From positions 1 through 64,000 of the forward strand of contig JAJAGP010001525.1 of assembly GCA_025084515.1 (NCBI GenBank): a DNA stretch of 64,000 nt, in the 5' to 3' direction. The translations under genes and the position numbers were made by a program. This DNA comes from Ancistrus triradiatus (lineage: Eukaryota > Chordata > Actinopteri > Siluriformes > Loricariidae). How positions within the stretch are numbered: the stretch's first letter is position 1; every line of letters starts with the position of its first letter. This document shows positions 34,375 to 46,088 of this stretch, one piece after another. Below the pieces are notes generated by a model. The model did no database searches. It worked only from the letters and a program-made list of their open reading frames with translations, and was not told the origin of the DNA.

Positions 34375-37300
34375 GCCTGGACTTGTGGTCTTTGGAACAG
34401 GTTTGGATTTAGAGCTGTGGTTACAAACAGCAGTTACGTTTTCTACATTATATTTAAAAAATAATTTTCAATCACCTCGCAAATCACCAGCACAAAAAAT
34501 TATTTTGTGCAGCATTTATGGCTTCTTTTGGTCGGCATGTTGTATTTCCACTCCAGATGGAAGCGTGCCTGTTTTGGGAAGATCCTTAATTACCCTTAAT
34601 TAATATAAAAATGCTCCACATTTACATTGGAACTCCTCTGATTTATCTGCTTATAGTACTTTCTTACTTACTTGAAATAAATCATTCCTGGATGAAGAAG
34701 CTCTCAGCTGGAGGTAGGTGTTGATCTGAGATTAGAGCTCAGTGTTTGATTTAGAGACACTCCACTTTCCCCCAATCTCCAGGGATGTCTCCTTTGGTTC
34801 CTGTAATCAAACCAACACCTGCAGACGAGGAACCGGTTCTCTATTAATCAGGTCCGGCTCCAGCGGTGAGCGCTTTGGCTCTGAGAGTCTGTGCCCTGCT
34901 CTTCGGCCTCGCTTCTTACTGAAGATAAATGAATCGATGTTTCCTGCTGGCTTTTCTTTCCTTACAGAAGGGAAGGTAGGGTAACCTTCTCTCAAAAGCC
35001 CAGGCTCTTCCACAGCTCAGAGGTTTCTGGATTAAATACCTTATGTAAGACTCACTGGGGAAAGCGGAGCAGGTTTCAAGGAGATTTATTACCCAGACAG
35101 GCGTAAAGGATAATGAAAGGGGTGATTCAGAGGGAAGGGTTTTCAAGTCATTAACATTGTGTTATCAAAACACAATATGTGAGAATGTTTCATTCACAGC
35201 GTTTGGCAGATGAGGCGCAAATTAGAAAGGGATTTAAAAGACATTTATTAAATAGGTAAAAGCACAATTAAAGCTCGCTAAAGTACTGAGCGAAGAGCAG
35301 CGCCGTCTAAATACAATTAGTTCAGAAGCCAAAAATTGTGCTCCTCATGAAATTCAGTTAATAGTGCAGCCCTAATGAACCAGACCTCTTCGGAACGAGT
35401 TTGCTTTCGTTCTAAACATTTAACAGAATTTGCTCCATTGTTTCCATCTTTGTTGTGCGCCAAAATTGCATTTAGCCCTCCTGCTTAAAACTGAGAGTCC
35501 ATAAGTGAACAGGACGTCTCTTTTCATTTCTGCACTGTTTCGACTTTGTCCACTCTGACTTTAAAAGTCTTTGTCAGAAAAAATCGAGCGTTATAAAGGT
35601 CAGAAACGACATGCAGCTTTTTTGTGTTTGACAGAAAGGCCAGATAAAGACTGGGCACATGAGATTGAGATGAACAGCCAGATGAATTATGAAACTGCAT
35701 TTCAGAGAGGCGCGGAATGATCGAACGGTTTTAAATGAATAACATTTATACAGAGCACAGAGGAACCGAACTCAGAGCTGCTGCGTAAATCCAGGAAGGT
35801 GTTTATTTCTAACTAATGAGTTGTAGGTTCAGTCAAGGATCCTGTTCACTTCATCAACCCAAAACTGACTCTTTGGAAAGGAGTTCTCCTGTTGGAAAGT
35901 GCGTATCGAAACTGGCTGTATGTTAAGGTGCTTGTGACTACGGATTTTGCTTCCCCAGAGTCCTCTGTCTTCTGTTTGGTCTTCAGGCTTGTTCGTGATT
36001 TCTTTTCAACGTGTCACATCTGCTTGCCAGATATGCAGTGAGATCTGGTGTCCACATACTTTTGGCCATGTAATATATCTTCCTGTCTCACTCTAATTCA
36101 GCTCTGTTCTACTGTCACGCATGCCCTTTCTCTATCTCTCTCTCCCTATTAGGTGTTATCAGAGTAATAAGAAAACGTCCTGATCGTTCAGGATCACCCC
36201 CTGTGAAAGCAGAGCTGATGGTTCAGGCTGGGCCGAAGCTCACTTTATCTTTGCTGGTCTTTTGAGGAAGGATCTGATTGTGTAGATTTAGAAGTGTGAA
36301 CTTGTGAAGACGCTCTGAACCTGCGAGTGTCAGATCACAGAGTTTCTCTGGAAGACCAGAGCCGAGGCGTCAAGAACGTTAACGACCTCACACTTCATGT
36401 TAAATCGCGTCATGCGCTTCCATTTCTTGACTGTAAGATGATTCTATTACAGGATTCGCAACCATGGACAGTTCTGCTTCTTATTTTTGGTGTGCAAAAA
36501 ATGTGTTACTTCATTACAGCGGGTCCCCTAGATAAGAAGCAGTTCCGTTCTGAGAGTGGGATCGCATGTCCAACAGACCATAAGTCCAGCGTAGTTAGCC
36601 TAAGTATTCAGCTTATGAGCCTCCAACACATGATCTCGGCTGTGTCCCAAATCAGGGGCTGCATCCTTGGACCTTGGTACTGCTTTTTGTTTTGGGTATA
36701 ACAAGTCCTGCTTTTTCATTTAATTTGCTAATTTCTTTGTCCTGTCGTTTCCTCTCAGTTTCAAATATCCCTGCTTGTCCTTCCTGTGGATCATAACGTT
36801 CATATTAAACTCAAACTCAAATTAAAGTCAAAATCATCATATTTTGTTTGCTGTGCTTTTGCGTTTTGCTTCCTCACTAAGCCCTGTCTGTTTTTTCCCT
36901 AACAAGCTCACATTGAGTGAATTAATTCTGCTCTTTACACAGTCTAAATTCACCTTAATCCTCCATAGATTCCTTTCCCTATTTAAGAAAAAGAGGCAAG
37001 ATCCTAAACGAAGAGATCTAATTACGTCTTATCACAGGGAAGCTAATGTCATGCAGAGAACCATATTCATACTCACCCAATTAAACTCACACTTCTTTTC
37101 CAGTTTCCTCAGTGAAGACGTGGGATGGAGTTAACAATATTTTTTTCAGTGGATTAGCTGCTTGTGGTTTGGTTAGATGGGGCGCTTGGATCAAACCTAG
37201 TGAGTGGGATCATTATAAATGACGTGTGCTGGTTTATGTAGACATTTCCACTGCACGAATATATAAATACATTAATTTATATATACCATCTGCAGAATGT

Positions 37301-38115
37301 ATCAACAATAACTAAAGCAGTCTTGTATTAATGTAGTTTAGAGTTAGGAATAAATTCAGGGTTAATATTAGAGTTTATAATAAATAAGGGTTAGTTTTAG
37401 GAACAACTAAGATATTAAATTTAGGATTAGGAATAAGTAAGGCGTTAACATTAGAGTTAGTTGTAGAAATACATAAGGGGCGTTTCAGTTTTTAATTATT
37501 AGGTTTAGTTTTTAAGAATCAGGGGTTAAATATTTAGAGTAGTTTTTTAATTTTGGAAGTAGCTACTGTTTCAGAGTCCTGAGTGTTTTTAAGGTCTTGT
37601 TTACTTCTTGTTTTCTTCTCTTAAGCTTTTTTTTTTTTGTTTGGCTCTTCTCTTAATGGTCCCTCCCCCTAAATCTTACTGAATTCAGGGATGCGAAGCC
37701 GCCTCACGCTGAGCTGGGAAACAGGAGTGACGTAACTCTGAACGCAGCAGGTTTGTGACGGTCGAGGACCAGCCAGATAAAGTGACGACACAAAAGATCA
37801 GAAAAATGTTTTACACACTCTTTTTTATTTTGGCATTTCTGACAGCAGCTGCAAATCTTCACTTTTCTCTCTCATATCGTCTCGATTCTGAAAAAAACTG
37901 GAGCAGAGCTAAACCCGAGGACCATGGAATGTAACATCATATCACATGACCACGTTTTACCATGGGAACACTGTTCCCGGGAATTTGTCGGTCCAGCCGC
38001 TCTGAGATTTTTCTCACCGAGCACCAAAAAAAAAAAAACGTCACTCTGCTCTGATTTAAAAAGATTTAATGAATTATTAACAACGATTAAATAATCATTT
38101 AATAATATTCAAACA
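34375..38115. other. Gene-free stretch
   Basis: No exon recognised. A fragment at 36048-36072 (TGTCCACATACTTTTGGCCA) matches a common Tc1-type terminal repeat. 37316-37560 is a degenerate array of TTAGAGTTAGGAATAA-like units that includes GGGTTA words. Confidence 0.4.
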
Positions 38116-40740
38116 TGAAGAGACTCTTTATTAGGAAAGAAAGAAAAAGAAGAACAAGAGAGAAAGAAATAGAAAAGGAAAACTCGTAAGAAGAGGGACA
38201 TATATCTTGTGGGTTTAGGTCTATGAAGATTCTGACCAAAAGTAAACAACAAAAAAGACAAGTACTGAGAGCTGCATGGAAGAAAAACGTACAGAAGTTA
38301 TCGAAATCATTTTTTTAAAAGATTAAATGAAAAGAAAGAAAGAAAGAAAGGAAGAAAGGGAAATGAATGAAGGTAACCTAGAGAAAAGAAAAAACGAAGT
38401 AAAAATGAAAAGCAACAAACAAAAACAAGAAAAGGGATGGCTGGAAAATAAAGAAAATAAAGAAAAAGAAGGCAAAGAAGAAAATCAAACAAACTAAACA
38501 CAAATATGTTTAGAACAAAAAGAATTGAAATTAAGGAAGGAAAGAAGGGACGAATACAGACAAGTAATATAATGTAATGAAAATGAAAGCAGACAAAAAA
38601 GAACAAAAGAATAAACAGAGACTAAATAAAAAGAAATTTCACAGTAGTGAGAAAGTAGGAAATGAGAAAAAACAAAACAAATCTAGAAAAAAAAATTGAG
38701 CAAGAAAGAAAACTACAATGATGCAAAGGAAAAAAAATCCAAATAAAAAAATCAATATGCCAAAAACATTCCAAAAATTGTAATGCTTCCACTTTTTTTC
38801 ACTTTGTTTAGTAAAACAGAAGCTGTGTGGGTTTCCAATAGTTCTTGAATAAAAAACATTAATTTTTCATACTGTACAGAACAAAACAAAAAAAACTCGA
38901 CTTTTGACTTTTGGAGGCTTTACCCTTCCATCCTTCTTGTTTTCGTCTCCATGACGACGGGGATTTTTGTTTTTTTTTTCTCTCGTCTCTCTCTGACCGA
39001 GGGTTTGGGACTGACAGCTGATCTCAGATCTAGAGACTCACTGAAGGCCCTTTTGTCTCTTTTTGTCTTCTTATTTCGGTGTCGTGTCGTCAATCAGACA
39101 CTGTAAGACCTTTAATCTCAGAGCTGATATGGTGGTGGTGTTCGGGGCTGATGGACGCGCGGGTGCGTCGTCATGGGAGATCTTGAAGTATCAGTCAGAA
39201 GACGGCAGATATGGTACGAAAGCTTGCAATTAATACGGAGAAACAAGGATCCCCCTACTAAGCAATAAAAACAGGAACATAACATAAAAAACATAAAAAT
39301 CAGAAAGAAAAGAAAAAGAATAGAAGATCAGTAAAGAAAGTAAGAAAGTAAGAAAAGGGAGGAAAAAAGAACGTTAAAGATTATAATTGATTTGAATCGT
39401 AATCTTTGGAGAACATTACAGAAACCAAAAGCAAAATAAGAAATTGGTTGGAGACAGAACATCGTACTCGATTTGATTTCTGTCTGGAATCTGGATCAGA
39501 AGAAATCATTGAAGCTGGATCAGGAAGAAGAAAAAGCTTTGATGTTTCTTTGATCCAACAGATCAAACCGAAAATGTTAAAACTGATTGGATGGAAACAG
39601 AACAGAAATGAATCAAAAATCAAACACAGAGGCTCAATTCCTCCAAAATCAAGATTCCACTGTACAAACACATCAAATACAGAAGGGACCCAAAAACGTT
39701 AACCCCCAATTACCATCAGAGGAATAAGAGAGAAAGAAAAGAAAGAAGAGAAAGAAGAAAGAGCAAAGAAAGAAGGAAAAAGAGAAAAAACAAAGACAGA
39801 AGGAGAAAATAATGTAGAAAAGGAAAAAGGAAAAAACTAATACTAAATATCATGGAGAATCAAAACAGAAAGAAAAAAAAAGGACCTGAAGGGAAAAGAT
39901 AAGCAAAGAAAGAAACGGAAGAAAACGAGATAAGAAAAGGAGAAAAAGAGGAAGAAATAGGAGGAAAGAGAGGAAGAATAATAAAATAGACTTGTTATAA
40001 CAGAGGTATTTATTTATTTATGAACCTGAACATGATCTACAAAATCGAGTGGACAACGATAAAATCAACGCTAATACTGACCGTAGCACCATAACCTTAC
40101 GCTAATTTATTCAACACAATTAACGTTAAAATAAAAGATAAAATAACCTTGACTGTCATTTTTCTGATCTGATGTGAAACTGATCCAGAGCCTAAAAAAA
40201 CTAGAAAGAATACAAAAAAAAGAATAGAAGCGAACCAGGACAAGAAAAAGGTCAGGAAGAAAAGCAAAATGAAGAAGATAGAGGGAAAGAAAGGGCGAAA
40301 GAAGAGCAAAGAAAGTGGAAAATGGGAAGACGAAAAATGGGGAACGAAGAACGTAAAGAAAAGAAAAGGCTGGAACAAAAGGAATAAAAAAAAAGATAAA
40401 ATGAAAATGACCAAAACAGAAACAAAAAGCAGACCACTGAAGAAAAGTAGAAAGGAAAGAAAAGCAGAATGAAGGAGCCAGGGAACGAAGGAACAAATGT
40501 GAATGAGAAAGAAAGAATATAACAAAAAGAAAAGAAGAAAAAGTAAAGTAGAAGACTGGAACAGGGAAAAAAATTAAAAAAACAAAGAAAAAATACAACC
40601 AAGCAAAAAGAAAATCAATAGAAGAATAAATCAGAATCTTAGCAGCAAAGCAGAAGAGAGAAATGAAGAAAAAGAAGAGACTAAAAGACTCTGGATACCT
40701 TTGGTGACCCTGATCAGGATAAGATGGTTTAAAAAAAGAA
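38116..40740. repeat. Purine-rich (A/G) low-complexity tracts
   Basis: Two long tracts, about 38116-38760 and 39280-40740, are dominated by GAAA, GGAAA and AAAGAAG words on the + strand. 38790-39240 is mixed. Long ORFs here (such as 40107-40598 on the minus strand) are Phe/Leu/Ser artefacts of the tract. The tracts lie just downstream of the copine stop codon, so in the copine transcript direction they are pyrimidine-rich. Confidence 0.8.
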
Positions 40741-41284
40741 AATTAATAACTATAATATAATAAAACTAAATAATTAACGACTCATGCTGGAGCCAAATAT
40801 GGAGCTGCACTAATTTCAGCTAGCAGCTAACTTACATTAACCTAAAGAGGTTTCAAAAATACTCCGTTTCAATGTGCTCTATGCTAACATATATCGTTCC
40901 AAACGGCATGCTCGTTCACGTAGCAGCACGGATGAGCTTACGTCCTAAGAGCTACTCTATTAAACGTCAGCTAGATCAAAACGTTAAAAATCGGCGTTTG
41001 GTTTATTCATATCGATACAAACATGCAAAATACAATCATGCGTTTCGTCATGTGCGTAAAAACAGGCGTTCTAATGCAGGGCGCTAACCGTCCTCCACCC
41101 GAGCATGGTACGAAATTTAGCAAAATCCTCGTAAACTCTGTTAAATGTAGACATACAAAAGGACCGGTGATCCAGCGTAAGGCCAAACATGCAGGCTGCG
41201 CCGCTGGCCTCTCGCCTGTTAGCGTTAGCACTGTAGCGTTAGCCTACCAACACCACGGGCGGAAGCGCAGCGACGGGACGCCGG
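40741..41284 (-). other. Probable start of copine 3' UTR
   Basis: This follows the copine stop. It is CpG-containing and non-repetitive apart from TTAGCGTTAGC words. A minus-strand AATAAA lies at 41002-41007, about 280 bp past the stop, and others near 40106 and 40010. Which is used cannot be told. Confidence 0.4.
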
Positions 41285-41416
41285 TCAGCGGCTAAACGTC
41301 CGGGTATTTTCAAACTCGCTCGGACATTTGGGTTTAATCCCTTTGCTGTTGTAATAATCCACCACCTGGTTCGGCACTTCGGCTAAAACGCTCTTAGCCA
41401 GAGCAGCAGGAGAGGC
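41285..41416 (-). CDS. cpne4: cpne4 exon 15 (last): C-terminus
   Basis: Acceptor CCTCAG, then ASPAALAKSVLAEVPNQVVD and on to NTRTFSR with stop TGA at 41287-41285. The first 30 residues are the strongly conserved end of the copine domain; the last dozen are the variable tail. Intact. Confidence 0.92.
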   Translation of the reverse strand, partial: ASPAALAKSVLAEVPNQVVDYYNSKGIKPKCPSEFENTRTFSR

Positions 41417-42529
41417 CTGAGGATAAAAACAGCAAACACACATTAATGTCATACCGTCAGTGTGATTTATCAATAACAAGTACATTTACGATTGATTTAT
41501 GAAATGTATTACTTAGAAAATCATCATTATTATTGCATTTTATTTGATATTATTATTGTATATTTTCAAAAAAATTATTTTTTCATATATTATTACTACA
41601 TTTTATAAGTTCATTTTATAAAATAAATTCTAATTTTATTTTATATGTATATTTTTATTTTTCTTTTATTTTTTTTTAGTTTATATATATATGTATATAT
41701 ATAATATATCCTATATAGATGGGGAGAGAGAAGGAAGCAGGAGGGGAGACCACAGAAGAGGAGCGGAGAGGAGATTATTTATACCATTATATGATTGTAT
41801 ATAATTAATAATTATATAATTACTATACATAATATATAGTTGTTATATTATATTAATATATCATATAGTCCTCTCCAACTATCTCATTCATGTATGATGA
41901 CATTATGATCATTATGGATTCTCTACATATCTTTCTCTCATCTGTCTCCCTCCTGTCTCTCATTCTAAATTCTCTCCTTATTATCATCCTCCTAATCTAG
42001 TTTTCTCTATTCTTTTCTACTAGTAGTCCTCTTCTTCTTAATCTAACTCTTCTGTTTTAGTATTTCCTTCTATTGTCTTACCCTCCGCTTCTTATTATTA
42101 TCCTTTATTTTATATTTAGATTCTTATTATTATTCACCCCCTCCTTATTTTTCCTTTTCCATCGTCCTATTCTTCATTATTTTCCCTGTTCTTATTCTTA
42201 CTTATGCTTTTCTTCGTCATATATCATTATGCATACTAAATACTCACCCTACAAAAAATAGAATAATATTCATATCTCTTTCATATTCTTATTCTTTTCC
42301 CCCGCCTTCTTCCTCCTCCTCCTCATTATTACCACTTATTCTTAATTCGCGTCCTCTCTCCTCGCTGGTCGTCCGTATTCGTTCTTTGATGATTATCCTT
42401 TTCTCATTACTTATTATTATTATTGCTATTCTTCTTCTTATTCTGTTCTTATTATTATTTTATTATATTTATTTTCACTATCCTCGATCTTATTATCCTT
42501 GATGCTGCTGATGCTGATGGTGCCTCTAT

Positions 42530-42564
<35 letters not shown>

Positions 42565-43461
42565 CTTCTATCCTTTTCCCCAGCACTCCTACTCCTCCCT
42601 CCCTTCTTCTTCTTCTTCGTCGTCGTCGTCTTGGTTCTTCTCTTTCTCCTTCCTTTTTTCTGCTTCTTCTTCCTGCTTCTCTCTGCTCTTCTTCTTCTCC
42701 TTCTTGTTCTTCTTCCCGGCTTCTTCTTCTTCTTCTCTCTTGTTCTTCTTCTTCTTGTTCTTCCTCTTTTTCTCCCTCGTTCTTCTGACTTCTCCCTGCA
42801 TGCTGCTGCCTGCTGCTCTGCTGGTGCCTCTTCTTCTCCTTCTTCTTCTTCTTCTTTCTTCTTCTTCTTCCCTTTCCCCACGCCTGTATCCCTCCGCCTC
42901 CTCCCTCTTCTTCTTCTTCGTGGTCGTCGTCGTCTTCGTAGTTGTTTCTTCTCTTTTCTACTTCCTTTTTCCTATCTTCTATTCTTATTCGTCGTATTAG
43001 TCTTATTCTTCTTTCTTATTATTCGCGCGTCCCTCCCCTGTTTGAGTGAATTTGCGAAAGGGGACAAACTGGACATTGTCTCGCAGGACCGGTTCTCCTT
43101 TTGGGTGATCGTAGGATCCCGTCGTCTCCGTCCAGGATCTGCATGTCGGTGAAATCTGCATTTCCCCCCACGCCGACGATGATGATGGACATGGGCAGGT
43201 GAGAGGCTTGGACGATGGCTTCACGTGTGTCCGCCATGTCCGTGATAACGGCCGTCCGTCAGGATCAGCAGGATGAAGTAACTGCTGGGCGCAGAGACAC
43301 AGATAGTCTCCCCAAGTGATGTCAAGAGGAGGGATAGGAAGTCCCAGAAACTTCATCAAAGGAGAGAACAAACAGAATCAGAAAGAAGAAAGAACAACGG
43401 AAAGGAAACAAAAAGGGAACAAATGGAGAAAAGAAATAAAAGAAATAGGGTGTGTGTGTGT

Positions 43462-43497
<36 letters not shown>

Positions 43498-46051
43498 TGT
43501 GCGCGCGCGTACCATTGCCTTGCCGTGTGTGTAGTTCCTCTGAGGCGGGATCGCGCCACTTTTTGGATGATGGGGGGTGATGTTAGTTGGTCCATACAGT
43601 TGGAGTTTGGGGTAAACAGTTCTGGTGTTCTGTAGGGTCGTAAGCTTCAACACACGCCCTGTATACCTCAACACAACACACGGCACACACGCACGCCACG
43701 CACGCACACACTGCACACCACACACACACACGCACACACACACACACCCACACGCTCACGCACACGCACGCACACGCACACACAAAACAAACAATCATTT
43801 TGAATAAATTGACTTGAAGTCGACCGAAAGACTGTAAAATAATCTCTGTTTACAGTTTTTTGTTAAACAGCTTTGTAGTTTGCAGTGTGTGTGTGTGTGT
43901 GTGTTGTGTGTGGTGGTGTGTGTGTGTGTGTGTCTGTGTGTCTGTCAGATAAATGTATCTCTACCACTTTTTATAAATAATCTGTACAGATCATCATGAG
44001 ACACATTAACATCAGGAGCTGCAGAAGCACTGTAGGTTCATACACTCACACATTCTCTCTTTCTCACACCACCCACACATACCCATACACACACAACACA
44101 CACACACACACCAGTTTTGGCACACACTGTAGCTGGTATTGTGGCCCATTCCTCCATGCAGATCTCCTCCAGAGCAGTGATGTTTTGGGCAACACGGGAC
44201 TTTCAACTCCCTCCACACATTTTCTATAGGGCTGAGGTCTGGAGACTGGCTAGGCCACTCCAGGACCTTGAAATGCTTTTTACGGAGCCACTCTTTGTTT
44301 GCCCGAGTGGTGTGTTTGGGATCATTGTCATGCTGGAAGCCCCAGCCACGTTCCCATCTTCAATGCTCTCACTGATGGAAGGAGGTTTTGGGCTTAAAAT
44401 CTCACTAGCCATGGCCCCCGTTCAGTCTTCCCTTAAACACGGATCAGTCGTCCTGTCCCCTCTGCAGAAAAACAGCCCCCAAAAGCATGATGTTTCCACC
44501 TCCACCCCCATGCTTCACATAGGTATGGCGCAACTCAGCATTCTTTATTCCTCAAATACGAACCAGTTTTTACCAAAAAGTTCTATTTTGATATCATCTG
44601 ACCACATGATATTCTCCCAAATCCTCTTCTGGACCATCCATATGCTCTCTGGCAACTTGAGACGGGCCTGGACATTGTACTCTGGCTTAAGCAGGGGGGC
44701 ACGCCTGACACTGCCTGATCTGACTGCGGAGTGTGTCTGATGGTAGCTTTGTTACTTTCGGTCGGTAGTGTGTTCAGGTCATTCATCAGGTCCCTCCGTT
44801 TGTTCCTAACTCAGGATTTTTTGCTCACAATTCTCATGATCATTTTGACCCCAATGGATGAGATCTTTGCGTGGAGCCCCATATCGAGGGAGATTATCAA
44901 TGGTCTTGCATGTATTCCATTTTCTTACAGTTGCTCCCACAGTTGATTTATTCACACCAACCTGCTTGCCTATTGTAGATTCACTCTTCCCAGCCTGCTG
45001 CAGGTCTACAATTTCTTCCTGGTGTCCTTTCTTCCTGGTGTCTTTTCGACAGCTTCTTTTTGGTCTTGGCCATGGTTGAGTTTGGAGTCTGACTGTTTGA
45101 GGCTGTGGGACAGGTGTCTTTTATACAGATAACGAGGTCAAACAGGTTGCCATTATACAGGTAACGAAGTGGAGGACAGAAGAGCTTCTTAAAGAAGAAG
45201 TTTTTACCGGTCTGTTGAGATCCAGAAATCTTGCTTTTTTGTGGGTGACCAAAATACTTGTTTTCTACCATGATTTACAATTAAATTTCTTTAAAAATCC
45301 TACAATGTGATTTCCTGGATTTTTTTTCTTTCTCATTTTGGTTTCTCTCATAGTTTGAAGTGTAGCCTGTGATGAAATCACAAAATCTCTCTCATCTTTT
45401 CCCTAATAGGGGAACTTGCACAGTCAGTGTCTGACCAAATACATTTTTGCCCCACTGTATACATATATATACATATACACATACATATATATACACACAA
45501 CACACACCAAACAAAAGACAATTTTAAAAAGAACAAATGAAAAAAGAAACTGATGTAAACACAAAGGACAAGCATAACCTAAAAAAGAACTGAATAAAAT
45601 GTTAAAACAAACAGTGGGTAAGATTTTGGGTTTTTCTGACCATTTAAACATAATTTTTAGTATTTTGGGCAGCAACTTGAACAAAGAAGGAAAGGAAAGA
45701 CACAATTCAAAACAACGTAGGTGAGTAAAAGAAAGCATGAGGGAAAAGAAAGAAAATAATTATTACAAACAAGAAGACAAGATGAACAAAAAGCAAAGCA
45801 AATGTAATAGAACTGACTCGTACCTGCACATTCAGGATATATCCTCGTTAAAGTTCACAGCAAAGTCGTGTGACACTGTGAGCAAAAAACATGAATAGCA
45901 GCACAATAACAATATATAGTAACAGTTCATTTTTGTACCATCATGAAACATTACCTTGAAGTCCCGAGGAATCCGAGCGCCGAAACCCAAACGCTGGAAA
46001 CATTTTATCACTGACAGGAAAGCAAAATCAAGAAATTAGTGCTGAAAGATG

Positions 46052-46088
<37 letters not shown>

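Noticed and set aside
37316..37560. Interstitial telomere repeats (GGGTTA words)
   Set aside because: Units are irregular TTAGAGTTAGGAATAA-like; no run of TTAGGG repeats exists.
40097..40602. Overlapping hydrophobic minus-strand ORFs of 116-163 codons resembling membrane proteins
   Set aside because: Translations of a GAAA-rich tract; three frames are open at once and the composition is almost only Phe, Leu, Ser, Val.
42423..43152. Long Leu/Ser/Phe and Arg/Glu/Lys ORFs (up to 217 codons)
   Set aside because: Artefacts of the CTT-rich low-complexity tract, where stop codons are rare in several frames.
44117..44740. 207-codon + strand ORF
   Set aside because: It is the antisense of a Tc1 transposase; the minus strand carries the recognisable protein.
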